Assembly: GCA_017469795.1 (NCBI GenBank) | Contig: JAFUFT010000065.1 | Span: 1-41,261, forward strand | From: Oscillospiraceae bacterium | GTDB taxonomy: Bacteria > Bacillota > Clostridia > Oscillospirales > Oscillospiraceae | Direction of reading: 5' to 3' | Length of the DNA stretch: 41,261 nt | Part shown: piece by piece, positions 27,778 through 35,973 of the stretch | How the letters are laid out: each line of letters begins with the position of its first letter | Numbering within the stretch: position 1 is the first letter of the stretch | Position numbers and translations under genes: made by a program | The notes under the pieces: model-generated | Databases searched by the model: none | The model's input: only the letters and a program-made list of their open reading frames with translations | What the model was told of the DNA's origin: nothing

Positions 27778-27811
27778 AAAGGCCCCATGGCCGCCATTAC
27801 GGTCATGGGGC
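27778..27811 (-). terminator. Terminator after HPr, just before uvrC
   Basis: GCCCCATG (27782-27789) pairs with CATGGGGC (27804-27811) around a 14-nt segment that can form two more pairs. CTTTTATG follows on the minus strand. The uvrC ribosome binding site starts only a few nt later. Confidence 0.7.
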
Positions 27812-27823
27812 GTATTCGCTGTA

Positions 27824-28087
27824 TTATTCGCCGAAATCAGAAGAAATCAGCGCAGCAAGGGCTTCAACAGCCTCTTCTTCGTCGGAACCATTGGCGATCA
27901 GTGTAATCTCCGTACCCTTCACAATTCCAAGGGAAAGCACGCCAAGGAGACTCTTGGCATTCACACGGCGATCCTCAAACTCCACCCAAATGGAGCACTT
28001 GAATTCATTGGCCTTCTGAATAAAGAATGTTGCAGGACGGGCATGCAGTCCGACCTGATTGTTGATAACCACATTTTTGGTACACAT
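27824..28087 (-). CDS. ptsH: HPr-family phosphocarrier protein
   Basis: 87-residue HPr. His15 in QVGLHARPA is the site phosphorylated by enzyme I of the sugar phosphotransferase system, and Ser46 in NAKSLLGVLSLGI is the position phosphorylated by HPr kinase. Both are present, so it could serve transport and carbon catabolite regulation. The His rules out a Crh-type protein, which has Gln there. Lone HPr genes of this type are common in clostridia that have few PTS transporters. It has a good promoter and a following hairpin, and uvrC comes next. Confidence 0.9.
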   Translation of the reverse strand: MCTKNVVINNQVGLHARPATFFIQKANEFKCSIWVEFEDRRVNAKSLLGVLSLGIVKGTEITLIANGSDEEEAVEALAALISSDFGE

Positions 28088-28135
28088 TACAAATTCACTC
28101 CCTATTATTCGGGCATCTTATGCCTGGGTACCTTT

Positions 28136-28164
28136 ATCATACCAGACAATCCGATAATCGTCAA
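28136..28164 (-). promoter_or_regulatory. Sigma-A-type promoter of the HPr gene
   Basis: Minus strand TTGACG (28159-28164), 17 nt, TATGAT (28136-28141). The leader is about 40 nt. The upstream mutS2 gene ends at 28222 with no obvious terminator. Confidence 0.68.
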
Positions 28165-28221
28165 TGATTTGACCTTCGATTTTTGCGAATTCGTGATTCT
28201 AAACAACAAAGAGACAAGGAA

Positions 28222-30606
28222 TCAAACGTCCAATTCAGCAATCGTCACGCCGTCCTCTCCCTCGCCATAGACGCCCAGACGAACGGATTTGATCCGTTTG
28301 CTGCGTTTGAGGTGCTGCTGAACCGCTTTGCGTAGAACGCCAGTCCCTTTGCCGTGTATGATCCGTACCGACGGAAGCTTTGCAAGGAACGCGTCATCCA
28401 GATACCGGTCCAGAGCGGCAATCGCCTCATCCTGTGACATCCCGCGCAGATCCACCTCCGGGGAAGCCGCGATGGTCCTGAGCTGCCGGTTTGCCCGCTC
28501 CACAAGCTTTTTGACCTGCGCCTGTCCCTCCTGCTCTGGGATCAGATAGACCTCCTCCGGCTTGACGTTGATCTTCATGATGCCCGCCTGGATCTGCAAC
28601 GTATGATCCTTGTTTACCTGCAGTACCGTAGCCTTGGTTCCGAGCTTCAGGAGTTCCACCGTATCTCCGGCCTTCGGCTCCCTGGCCGAAACCTTTTTCG
28701 GGGTCTCCTCCTGTTCGCCGCGAAGACGGTCCTCCGCTTCGTTGAGTCCACGGCGAAGCTCCGTCTGACGAAGATTCATGTCGTCCACCGCACCGGCATC
28801 GCGGAGCTGTTTCTTCATCTGCTTGATCTCGTCCATGGCGGCGTTTACAGAGCGACGCGCGTCGTCAATGATCTGCTGCGCTTCTTTTCTGGCCTTTGAG
28901 ACGGCTTTCTCCCGTTCCCGCTTGATCTCCTCCGTATATTCGTCGGACTGCTTCTTGGCCCGCTCCATTTCCATCTTCATCTGCTCCGCCTGGATCCTGG
29001 CCTGTTCCATAGCCTGACGCTGCGCGTCGAGCTGCGAGAGGACCTCCTCAAAATTCACGTCGTTTTCGCTGACCAGGCTTTTGGCGTCGTCTATGATCAG
29101 GCTGCTGAGACCCAGCCGTTTGGAAATCGCAAAAGCGTTGGATTTTCCAGGGATACCAATCAGCAAACGGTATGTCGGCCGGAGCGTTTCCACGTCAAAC
29201 TCGCAGGAGGCGTTCATCACGCCGGCAGTTCGCATGGCGTAGAGCTTCAGCTCGCCGTAATGCGTGGTGGCCGCAACCTTTGCCCCAAGTTTCCTGCAGA
29301 ATTCGATCACAGCCATGGCAAGTGCGGCGCCCTCCGCCGGATCTGTGCCGGCACCGAGCTCGTCAAACAGGACCAGGGTATCCGGTCCGCAGCACTCCGT
29401 GATCTCAACGATATTCTTCATGTGAGAGGAGAATGTCGACAGGGATTGTTCAATACTCTGCTCGTCCCCGATGTCTGCCAGCACATACTCGAACACCGAA
29501 ATGCTGCTTCCGTCGGAGGCCGGGATGTGAAGGCCGCACTCCGCCATCAGCGTCAGCAGACCAAGCGTTTTCAGTGTCACGGTCTTTCCGCCGGTATTTG
29601 GTCCGGTGATGACCAGCGTGTCGAAGTCGTCTCCCAGCCGGACCGTGATCGGTACGACGGACTGCTTGTCAATGAGCGGATGTCTGGCCCGGTTCAGAAG
29701 GATTTTCCCCTCCGAATTCACAGCGGGACACATGCCCTTCATGGAATAGCTGAGTCTTGCTTTGCCGAAAATCAGATCCAGCTGAATCAGCATGTCATAG
29801 TCCGTGGCGATGTTCTCCCGATGGGCGGCAACCTCCGCTGACAGCTCCGCCAGGATCCGTTCGATCTCCTTCTTCTCCTTGATCAGCAGTTCCCGCAGCT
29901 CGTTGTTGGCCTGTACCGCCTGCATCGGCTCGATGAAAAACGTCCCGCCGCTGGATGACACATCATGCACCATGCCCGGAATCGCGTTCTTGTACTCGCT
30001 GCGGACAGGAACCACATACCGATCCCCCCGCATGGTTATGATCGGCTCCCGCAGATATTTGGAATAGCTGGGCGAAGAGATGATCTTCTGGAGGCTTTCA
30101 CGTACTCTGCTGCCGGCAATTCTCATGTGCCGCCGGATATCGCTGAGGGCGGGACTGGCATTGTCCGCGATTTCCTCCTCGCTGAGGATCGCGCCGAAAA
30201 TTCTGTCCTCCAGGTATTTGTTCGGGATCAGCGCCCAGAAGTAGGAGTCCAGGCATCCGGCCGCAGCGCCATCTCCCTCCCCGTATTCTTTGACATTCCG
30301 CGCAGAGCGAAGCACGCCGGCGATCCGCAGCAGTTCCCTTGTATTCAGCGCGCCGCCGCGGTCAGCCCGTTCCAGAGAAGGCTTGATGTCCTTAACATCC
30401 CGGAAAGCCGGAGATCCCTTGAGCTCCACCATGTGACAGGCGTCCGTGGTTTCCTGCAGAAGCTTTTTGACATCATCCGCATCCGTGGCCGGGACCAGCG
30501 CCTTTGCCAGGTCTTTGCCCGCTTCTGTGGCGCAGGCGTCGGCCAGGAGCGTCAAGACCCGGTCAAGCTCCAGCGTATGAAAGGATTTTTGATACAGTTC
30601 GTTCAT
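28222..30606 (-). CDS. mutS2: Endonuclease MutS2
   Basis: MutS paralogue that lacks the mismatch-recognition domain; it acts on stalled ribosomes and recombination intermediates rather than in mismatch repair. The 794-residue protein begins with the clamp/lever region, has Walker A GPNTGGKTVTLK (about 330-340) and the STFSSHMKNI signature, a long coiled coil after about 500 and a C-terminal Smr nuclease domain with VDLRGMSQDEA and IIHGKGTGVLRKA. The ATG at 30606 has GAGG upstream; an in-frame extension to 30675 would overlap recO. It is the last gene of the yqfC-mutS2 run. Confidence 0.95.
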   Translation of the reverse strand: MNELYQKSFHTLELDRVLTLLADACATEAGKDLAKALVPATDADDVKKLLQETTDACHMVELKGSPAFRDVKDIKPSLERADRGGALNTRELLRIAGVLRSARNVKEYGEGDGAAAGCLDSYFWALIPNKYLEDRIFGAILSEEEIADNASPALSDIRRHMRIAGSRVRESLQKIISSPSYSKYLREPIITMRGDRYVVPVRSEYKNAIPGMVHDVSSSGGTFFIEPMQAVQANNELRELLIKEKKEIERILAELSAEVAAHRENIATDYDMLIQLDLIFGKARLSYSMKGMCPAVNSEGKILLNRARHPLIDKQSVVPITVRLGDDFDTLVITGPNTGGKTVTLKTLGLLTLMAECGLHIPASDGSSISVFEYVLADIGDEQSIEQSLSTFSSHMKNIVEITECCGPDTLVLFDELGAGTDPAEGAALAMAVIEFCRKLGAKVAATTHYGELKLYAMRTAGVMNASCEFDVETLRPTYRLLIGIPGKSNAFAISKRLGLSSLIIDDAKSLVSENDVNFEEVLSQLDAQRQAMEQARIQAEQMKMEMERAKKQSDEYTEEIKREREKAVSKARKEAQQIIDDARRSVNAAMDEIKQMKKQLRDAGAVDDMNLRQTELRRGLNEAEDRLRGEQEETPKKVSAREPKAGDTVELLKLGTKATVLQVNKDHTLQIQAGIMKINVKPEEVYLIPEQEGQAQVKKLVERANRQLRTIAASPEVDLRGMSQDEAIAALDRYLDDAFLAKLPSVRIIHGKGTGVLRKAVQQHLKRSKRIKSVRLGVYGEGEDGVTIAELDV

Positions 30607-30616
30607 ATATATGTCC

Positions 30617-31369
30617 TCAGATTTGAATGGTAAACAGTCGTTTATAGAAGTCCAGAGACCGGAAGCCCTGGCCAAGCTGCGTCAGCAGGAAGCGTTCCGT
30701 CACATCCGACAGCTGCCGCATGGCATCCGGTTTCAGCGTAAAGGAAAATAGGCGCTGCTTGTCACAGCTGGAGATGTGGCGCATGGCGGCCAGTGTTCCG
30801 GGCATCAGGGTCACTCCTTCGGCGTTGCTCACCGTTTTTTTGCAGATGTCGCAGAGCAGGATCCCCTCCTCCAGGAGGAAACAGGACGCGTTCGCAGCGC
30901 CGCATTGTCCACAGCCGTCGAGCATCGGAGCGTACCCGCTCAGGCACATGAGCCGCAGCTCGAACACCGACTTCACGATATCCTGCGGCTTCTTCAGTTT
31001 ATCCAGCGCATACAGGCTGTTGAGACCCAGGTAGAGCAGTTCCGGATCCCGTTGTCCCTCTCCGGAAACCGTTTCGAGAAGCTGCGCAAAATAGGATCCC
31101 AGCGACAGCAGTTCGATATCCTGCCGGATCCCGCCGAACAGATTCAGCGGTTCCGCCTCATTGATGGTGTAATAGCCGTTCTTCTCAAACAGCGTAAAAT
31201 CGCTGTAGGTCAGCAGCTGGCAGCCGCTTCGAAGCCTGCTGTTTTTCTGCTTCACGCCTCTGGCCTTTGCCGTGATCAGGCCCAACTCTTCGGTCAGCAG
31301 CGAAAGGATCTTGTCGTTGTCCTTGTAATGCGTCTCCCGAAGGACCAGGCCTTTTGTCGTATAAAACAT
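30617..31369 (-). CDS. recO: DNA repair protein RecO
   Basis: Loads RecA onto gaps in the RecFOR pathway. The 250-residue protein has the OB fold at the start (MFYTTKGLVLRETHYKDNDKI), ALDKLKKPQDI in the middle, and a C4 zinc finger (CGQCGAANASC ... LCDIC, about 140-165). A frame extension to 31402 is open, but ATG at 31369 gives the usual start and GGAG lies seven nt upstream. It sits between a YqzL-like micro-gene and mutS2. Confidence 0.92.
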   Translation of the reverse strand: MFYTTKGLVLRETHYKDNDKILSLLTEELGLITAKARGVKQKNSRLRSGCQLLTYSDFTLFEKNGYYTINEAEPLNLFGGIRQDIELLSLGSYFAQLLETVSGEGQRDPELLYLGLNSLYALDKLKKPQDIVKSVFELRLMCLSGYAPMLDGCGQCGAANASCFLLEEGILLCDICKKTVSNAEGVTLMPGTLAAMRHISSCDKQRLFSFTLKPDAMRQLSDVTERFLLTQLGQGFRSLDFYKRLFTIQI

Positions 31370-31403
31370 TTCGTCGCTCCATATGTATTCTGCCGCAGAC
31401 ACG

Positions 31404-31496
31404 TCAGTGTCTGTCAGCAGAGAAAAAACGGTATTTCAGATACCGGATGGGATCTCCGGTATCCACAAACTCCTGCCAGAGCATTTCCCGATCCAT
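31404..31496 (-). CDS. YqzL-like micro-protein
   Basis: A 30-residue ORF between era and recO, the place of yqzL in Bacillus and other Firmicutes. It starts MDREMLWQEFVDTGDP and ends SADRH; the short aromatic/acidic N-terminus followed by a TGD block resembles the YqzL family (a short protein of unknown function with a W/F-x-x-F...TG pattern). GGAGG lies seven nt before the ATG. The gap between era and recO is otherwise unexplained. It is too short for firm family assignment; the location and ribosome site are the main support. Confidence 0.62.
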   Translation of the reverse strand: MDREMLWQEFVDTGDPIRYLKYRFFSADRH

Positions 31497-31549
31497 TTCC
31501 ATCCCTCCATAGACAGGATTTGCGGAATCGGAAAAAGAATTCCCGGCAG

Positions 31550-32449
31550 TTATTGGTTGTTATAGCCGAAATTGCGGATCAGATAATCGCTGTCACGCCA
31601 GTTTTCCTTGACCTTGACCCAGCAGCGCAGATAGACCTTCGTCCCCATGAACCGTTCGCAGTCGGTGCGGGCCATGGTGCTGATCTTCTTGAGCATATCG
31701 CCGTGCTTTCCGATGATGATGCCCTTGTGGCTTGCCTTTTCGCAATAGATCACCGCTTCGAGATCGATGATCCCGCTGTCCTCCCGTTCGGAAAAGCGCT
31801 CGATCTCCACTGCGGTTCCGTGGGGAACCTCCCGGTCCAGGCACCACAGCAGCTTCTCCCGGATGATTTCCGCCATGATCTGACGTTCCGGCTGGTCCGT
31901 GACCATTCCGTCCGGGAACAGCTGCGGCCCTTCCTGGGCGAATTTTTCAACTTCAGAGAACAGTTCCGTGATCCCCTCGTTGTTTTTCGCGGAGATCGGC
32001 ACGATCGCGGCGAAGTCAAAGGCCGCGCTGTACGCCGCGATCACCGGGAACAGGTCTTCCTTATGCTCGAGGGTGTCGATCTTATTGATGACCAGGATCG
32101 TTGGGATCCTGCTTTCCCGCATACTTTCAAGCAGGATCTGCTCCTGAGTTCCTACCGAGGCGATGGGTTCCACCAGCAAAAGGATCGCGTCCACATCGGC
32201 GATACTCTCCCGCACCACGTTGTCCATGTAATCCCCGAGCTTATTCCGGGCCTTGTGGAATCCCGGCGTATCCATAAAGACGATCTGTGTATCCTCATGA
32301 TTCACGACCGCGGAAATCCGGTTTCTCGTGGTTTGCGGTTTATTGGAGACGATCGCGATTTTTTCCCCGGCCAGCGCGTTGGTCAGGGTCGATTTTCCCA
32401 CATTTGGACGTCCCGCGATCGTAACCATGGCAGATTTCGTAATACTCAT
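31550..32449 (-). CDS. era: GTPase Era
   Basis: Ribosome-associated GTPase needed for 16S rRNA maturation and 30S assembly. The 299-residue protein has G1 GRPNVGKST near the start, G3 DTPGF, G4 NKID and a C-terminal KH domain with GIIIGKHGDMLKKI. The frame is open further upstream to 32515, but MSITKSAM at 32449 is the family start, 11 nt after the end of dgkA. The ribosome binding site is weak (GAAAGTGA). The dgkA-era-recO order is conserved in Firmicutes. Confidence 0.96.
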   Translation of the reverse strand: MSITKSAMVTIAGRPNVGKSTLTNALAGEKIAIVSNKPQTTRNRISAVVNHEDTQIVFMDTPGFHKARNKLGDYMDNVVRESIADVDAILLLVEPIASVGTQEQILLESMRESRIPTILVINKIDTLEHKEDLFPVIAAYSAAFDFAAIVPISAKNNEGITELFSEVEKFAQEGPQLFPDGMVTDQPERQIMAEIIREKLLWCLDREVPHGTAVEIERFSEREDSGIIDLEAVIYCEKASHKGIIIGKHGDMLKKISTMARTDCERFMGTKVYLRCWVKVKENWRDSDYLIRNFGYNNQ

Positions 32450-32459
32450 ATCCGTTTCA

Positions 32460-32942
32460 TCACTTTCTCTTTCGTAGTTGTAGTTCCGTTGGCAAAAAAA
32501 CAAACAGGATCGCAATCAGGATCCCGAAGGGAATACACCGGCAGACCCATCGATGGGTCTCAAGCGCATCGGCAATGTTCCGATAATAAGGCGTATCCCC
32601 GAACAGGATCAGTCCGGCGATCAGCAAAGAGCCTGCCGCAGCGACAAGCACCGCGCCTGCCGCGGAATCCTTGGCTGTCCTGATTCTCTCATCCTGTTTC
32701 GGCTCCACACGGTCACACAGGGCTTCCAGTCCCGTATTGATCAGTTCGAGGGAAATCACGAGCATGCAGCACAGGCAGACAACGCACCAGTGGATCGCGG
32801 ATAAGCGGGCCAGAACGCCGAAGAATCCGACTACAGCCGCCGCAACCAGATGAATCCGCAGATTCTGCTGTGTAATCAGTGCCCGTCCGATCCCCTGAAT
32901 CGCGAATCCGAATCCGCGAAACAGTTTTCCAAGCGGCGCCAT
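32460..32942 (-). CDS. dgkA: Undecaprenol/diacylglycerol kinase
   Basis: Small integral membrane kinase; in Gram-positives it phosphorylates undecaprenol to recycle the lipid carrier for cell-wall synthesis. The 160-residue protein has at least three hydrophobic segments (about 32-48, 53-70, 98-115) and one more near 137-152. It also has the signature LELINTGLEALCDRV with the catalytic Glu and Asn and KDSAAGAV at the substrate side. At 160 residues it is somewhat longer than the 120-130 common in DgkA because of a fourth hydrophobic segment at the C-terminus. It is three nt after ybeY and 11 nt before era. Confidence 0.92.
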   Translation of the reverse strand: MAPLGKLFRGFGFAIQGIGRALITQQNLRIHLVAAAVVGFFGVLARLSAIHWCVVCLCCMLVISLELINTGLEALCDRVEPKQDERIRTAKDSAAGAVLVAAAGSLLIAGLILFGDTPYYRNIADALETHRWVCRCIPFGILIAILFVFLPTELQLRKRK

Positions 32943-32945
32943 CCC

Positions 32946-33443
32946 TCATTCCCTCGGACTCGCAAGCCGCGCCATGATCTCTTCCTCCCGGCGCCGCATC
33001 TGCCGCTTCATCGGTCCCTCGTCCATATGATCATATCCGAGGAGATGCAGAACGGAATGCACGGTCAGATATCCCAGTTCCCGCAGCTCACTGTGGCCAA
33101 ACTCCTGCGCCTGGGCCCGGACCTTCTCCATGGAGATCGCCATGTCCCCAAGGGGGACCGTATCCTCCCCGGGATCCAGAAGCTCCTCCGGATCCTCCGG
33201 GAACGCGCCCGGTTCCAGATCGAACATCGGGAACGACAGAACGTCCGTCTCCCGGTCGATATTCCTGTAATTGCGGTTGATCTCCCTGATTCCCACGTTA
33301 TCCGTGAGCAGCACGCTGATCTCACAGGGCACCTGGATATTTTCCGCAGCCAGCGCTCCGGCAATGCATTTTTTGATGTGGGCTGTGATTGCCGGGGTAT
33401 TCAAATGCGGGATCTCCGCATGTACTGTAATCTGGTGCTTCAT
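32946..33443 (-). CDS. ybeY: Endoribonuclease YbeY
   Basis: Single-strand RNase for rRNA maturation and ribosome quality control. The 165-residue protein has the zinc-binding HSVLHLLGYDH (His129, His133, His139) and the conserved EINRNYRNIDRETDVLSFP strand. The length is normal. It overlaps phoH by four bases and precedes dgkA, a conserved arrangement with era. Confidence 0.95.
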   Translation of the reverse strand: MKHQITVHAEIPHLNTPAITAHIKKCIAGALAAENIQVPCEISVLLTDNVGIREINRNYRNIDRETDVLSFPMFDLEPGAFPEDPEELLDPGEDTVPLGDMAISMEKVRAQAQEFGHSELRELGYLTVHSVLHLLGYDHMDEGPMKRQMRRREEEIMARLASPRE

Positions 33444-34441
33444 TTCCGCACTGTCCTTTTATAAGTTTTTCCGGTTTGAATCTTCTGTCGTTTTGCCTCC
33501 GCCTTTTCATAGGCGTTGATGATCCGCTGAACCAGCACATGCCGCACCACGTCATGAGAAGTCAGTTTGCAGATCGCGATGTCCTCGACCCCCTCCAGGA
33601 CCCGGACTGCGTCCTTCAGGCCGCTGGTCTTATCTGCCGGCAGATCGATCTGCGTCACATCTCCTGTGATCACGATCTTGGACCCGAATCCCAACCGGGT
33701 CAGGAACATTTTCATCTGTTCTCTGGTCGTGTTCTGCGCTTCATCCAGGATAATAAAGCTGTCATCCAGGGTTCGCCCACGCATATACGCCAGCGGCGCA
33801 ACCTCAATATTGCCTTTTTCCAGATATTTATTGTAGCTTTCCGTTCCGAGCATTTCAAACAGCGCATCATACAGCGGACGCAGATAAGGATCCACCTTGT
33901 TCTGCATATCGCCCGGAAGGAATCCGAGCCGTTCTCCCGCCTCTACTGCAGGCCGGGTCAGAATGATGCGGTTGACCTGCCGCTCCCGAAATGCGGCGAC
34001 GGCCGCCGCCACGGCGAGATAGGTTTTTCCCGTTCCCGCAGGACCTACGCCGATGGTGATCGTATGGCTGGCGATCGCCTTCATATACTGCTGCTGTCCG
34101 ATGGTCTTGGCTTTGATGGGCTTTCCCTTTGCGGTAATGCAGATCACATCTTTTGTCAGGGCGGAAATCTTGTCCGCCTGGCCGGAACGGATCAGACCGA
34201 TCACATAGCGGACGTTCTGCTCTTCCACCGGTTCTCCCTTTGCGGCAAGCGGAAGAAGTCCCTGTATCGTCTGTTCCGCATAAGCAGCGTTCTCTTCATC
34301 CCCGGTTATTTTCAATTCCGTATCCCGGTTGATGATGGAAACGCCGAATTCCTGTTCAATGATCCGGACATTCTCATCCATGGAACCAAATACATTTATG
34401 ATTTGCTCCATACGGTCTGCATTGACTGTAATTTCCGCCAT
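33440..34441 (-). CDS. phoH: PhoH family ATPase
   Basis: PhoH-like P-loop ATPase of uncertain function, often linked to RNA metabolism with YbeY. The 333-residue protein has an N-terminal KH-like domain (about 1-100), Walker A GPAGTGKT (133-140), the DDSFIILDEAQNTT segment (Walker B and Q motif) and a following SKIVITGD. It begins with Met-Ala-Glu, 11 nt after yqfD, and overlaps the start of ybeY. Confidence 0.93.
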   Translation of the reverse strand: MAEITVNADRMEQIINVFGSMDENVRIIEQEFGVSIINRDTELKITGDEENAAYAEQTIQGLLPLAAKGEPVEEQNVRYVIGLIRSGQADKISALTKDVICITAKGKPIKAKTIGQQQYMKAIASHTITIGVGPAGTGKTYLAVAAAVAAFRERQVNRIILTRPAVEAGERLGFLPGDMQNKVDPYLRPLYDALFEMLGTESYNKYLEKGNIEVAPLAYMRGRTLDDSFIILDEAQNTTREQMKMFLTRLGFGSKIVITGDVTQIDLPADKTSGLKDAVRVLEGVEDIAICKLTSHDVVRHVLVQRIINAYEKAEAKRQKIQTGKTYKRTVRK

Positions 34442-34452
34442 AGATCAAAACC

Positions 34453-35622
34453 TCAATCCTGAATGTCTTTCGCAACACCGATCTCCTCCCGGCACTCCAC
34501 ACTGCCGGTGAGTTCTGTTCCCTCCCGGACCGGATACACTTCCAGCCGCTTCGAGAGGATCATGCCCGCCTGCATCCGGTTCTGAAGCTGAAGCAGGACA
34601 GCATCCGTCAGCAGCTGTTCTGCGCTGCCGCGGTCGGGATCCGGTTCTGAAACGTATTCCCGGAAAAGCACCCTGCTGAATCGGACCGGGAGAACATAGT
34701 TTCCCGGAAGCGTCAAATCGGCGTTGTCTATTATTTTATCATACTCCCGATAGGAAATTCCACTGGTTTTATAGAAATTTATCGTCTTTTTCCCGAGGGT
34801 CAGGCTCCATCCCCGCTTTTCGTTTCCGGTGTACGTCTTTTTCTCTGCATTTGAGGGAAGCAGTGCCGTCACCGGATTCCATGTTCTCGCCTGGACCTCG
34901 CCCGACGCTCTTGTGAGCAGCACTGTGCGCTCAAGATCCGTAACGCCAGAAATCAGCAGGTCTCCGGCGCTTACGATATCGCCGGGATGTACTTCCGCTG
35001 TTCCGTTTGTCACGGATATGCATTCAATCATCCCCGGTTTTCCCGCCAGGATGTTTGCCGGCGCCGCATTTCGGCTCAGAACCGGTTTTACCGTCCGTTC
35101 CCGCACGAAAACCTCGGCAATGCTGCCTTCGGTATGGATGGTGATCCAGCCAAGCTCCGGCATTTCCGACAGCAGATCATTCCGGATCTGTTCCAGATCA
35201 AGCGCTTGTTCCGACGCCCAGAAACCGACCCCGTGCACCTCAAGCGCCTGCGAGATTTTTTCCACCGGAACAACCTGGTTTCCGTGAATGAAGATAAACC
35301 AGACCCGATGCTGCATGATCCCGACCAGCATCAGGATCCCCAGCAGGCCGGCAAGCAGAACTGCCCGCTGCTTCAATGATCGGACAAACGGAAGAACCCC
35401 TTTTCTATCCAGGACACGAACCGATCCGGCATTCTGTTTCATCAGTTTTTCCAGTTTCGGAAAATCTCTTCCACTTAAAGCCATTCGAACCGTCTGACCG
35501 TCGCACTGTTCGACGACCCGGAACAGCACGTCCCGCGCTGTCAGGGCGGAATACAGGTCCTCCGGAAAGGCGCATTTCACCTCCGCAACGACCATTCCGC
35601 CAAGCATCCGAAGGTCCATCAT
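34453..35622 (-). CDS. yqfD: Sporulation protein YqfD
   Basis: 389-residue YqfD-family protein. One membrane segment (about 89-110) separates a cytoplasmic N-terminal part from a larger C-terminal domain, probably outside the membrane, with HGNQVVPVEKISQALEVHGV (a POTRA-like fold), an EVFVRER motif and a long beta-rich tail. In B. subtilis it is transcribed with yqfC from a sigma-E promoter in the mother cell; its exact function is unknown. The ATG at 35622 overlaps the yqfC stop by four bases. It is followed by phoH. Confidence 0.88.
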   Translation of the reverse strand: MMDLRMLGGMVVAEVKCAFPEDLYSALTARDVLFRVVEQCDGQTVRMALSGRDFPKLEKLMKQNAGSVRVLDRKGVLPFVRSLKQRAVLLAGLLGILMLVGIMQHRVWFIFIHGNQVVPVEKISQALEVHGVGFWASEQALDLEQIRNDLLSEMPELGWITIHTEGSIAEVFVRERTVKPVLSRNAAPANILAGKPGMIECISVTNGTAEVHPGDIVSAGDLLISGVTDLERTVLLTRASGEVQARTWNPVTALLPSNAEKKTYTGNEKRGWSLTLGKKTINFYKTSGISYREYDKIIDNADLTLPGNYVLPVRFSRVLFREYVSEPDPDRGSAEQLLTDAVLLQLQNRMQAGMILSKRLEVYPVREGTELTGSVECREEIGVAKDIQD

Positions 35623-35894
35623 CGCGCGAAAATGATCTGAGACAGCTCGCCGCGAATCAGCAGCTCGGATTTTGTCATGGCGGAGATCCTCAAATCGGAT
35701 CCCCGGACTGTCACCGCGAAATCAGGCATGTCCACCACGGTCTCTTCCATTCCATAGGCCCGGATCCCCTTGTGTCCGGACAGCAGCACCTGCGTGTGCC
35801 CGCTGATCTCAATCGCAGAGGCTCCGAACACCTCCGCAGGCAGAGTCAGCTTTTGCGCTGTCTGATATACGAGCGCTTTCGGATTGCTTTTCAT
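35619..35894 (-). CDS. yqfC: Sporulation protein YqfC
   Basis: 91-residue YqfC-family protein. It has a beta-strand-rich pattern with IEISGHTQVLLSGHKGI in the middle and a final ELLIRGELSQIIF, matching the YqfC family. It is a small sigma-E-controlled protein in Bacillus, of unknown function, paired with yqfD. AGGTGG lies four to five nt before the ATG. It is the first gene of a nine-gene minus-strand run and is divergent from ylbJ, with which it shares a 79-bp intergenic region. Confidence 0.87.
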   Translation of the reverse strand: MKSNPKALVYQTAQKLTLPAEVFGASAIEISGHTQVLLSGHKGIRAYGMEETVVDMPDFAVTVRGSDLRISAMTKSELLIRGELSQIIFAR

Positions 35895-35973
35895 CGTACC
35901 ACCTCACAACATCTTATGAGGGACAGGCAAGCGCAAGCACCGATCCGCATATCATTTCTCAAGGAGGGATTGC

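Noticed and set aside
30776..32683. 635-codon plus-strand frame over recO and era
   Set aside because: It crosses several genuine minus-strand genes; a shadow.
35895..35973. Sigma-E promoters for yqfC and ylbJ in their shared gap
   Set aside because: CATATCAT-like and CATAAGAT-like strings occur, but each has two mismatches to the -10 and no -35 partner at the right distance.
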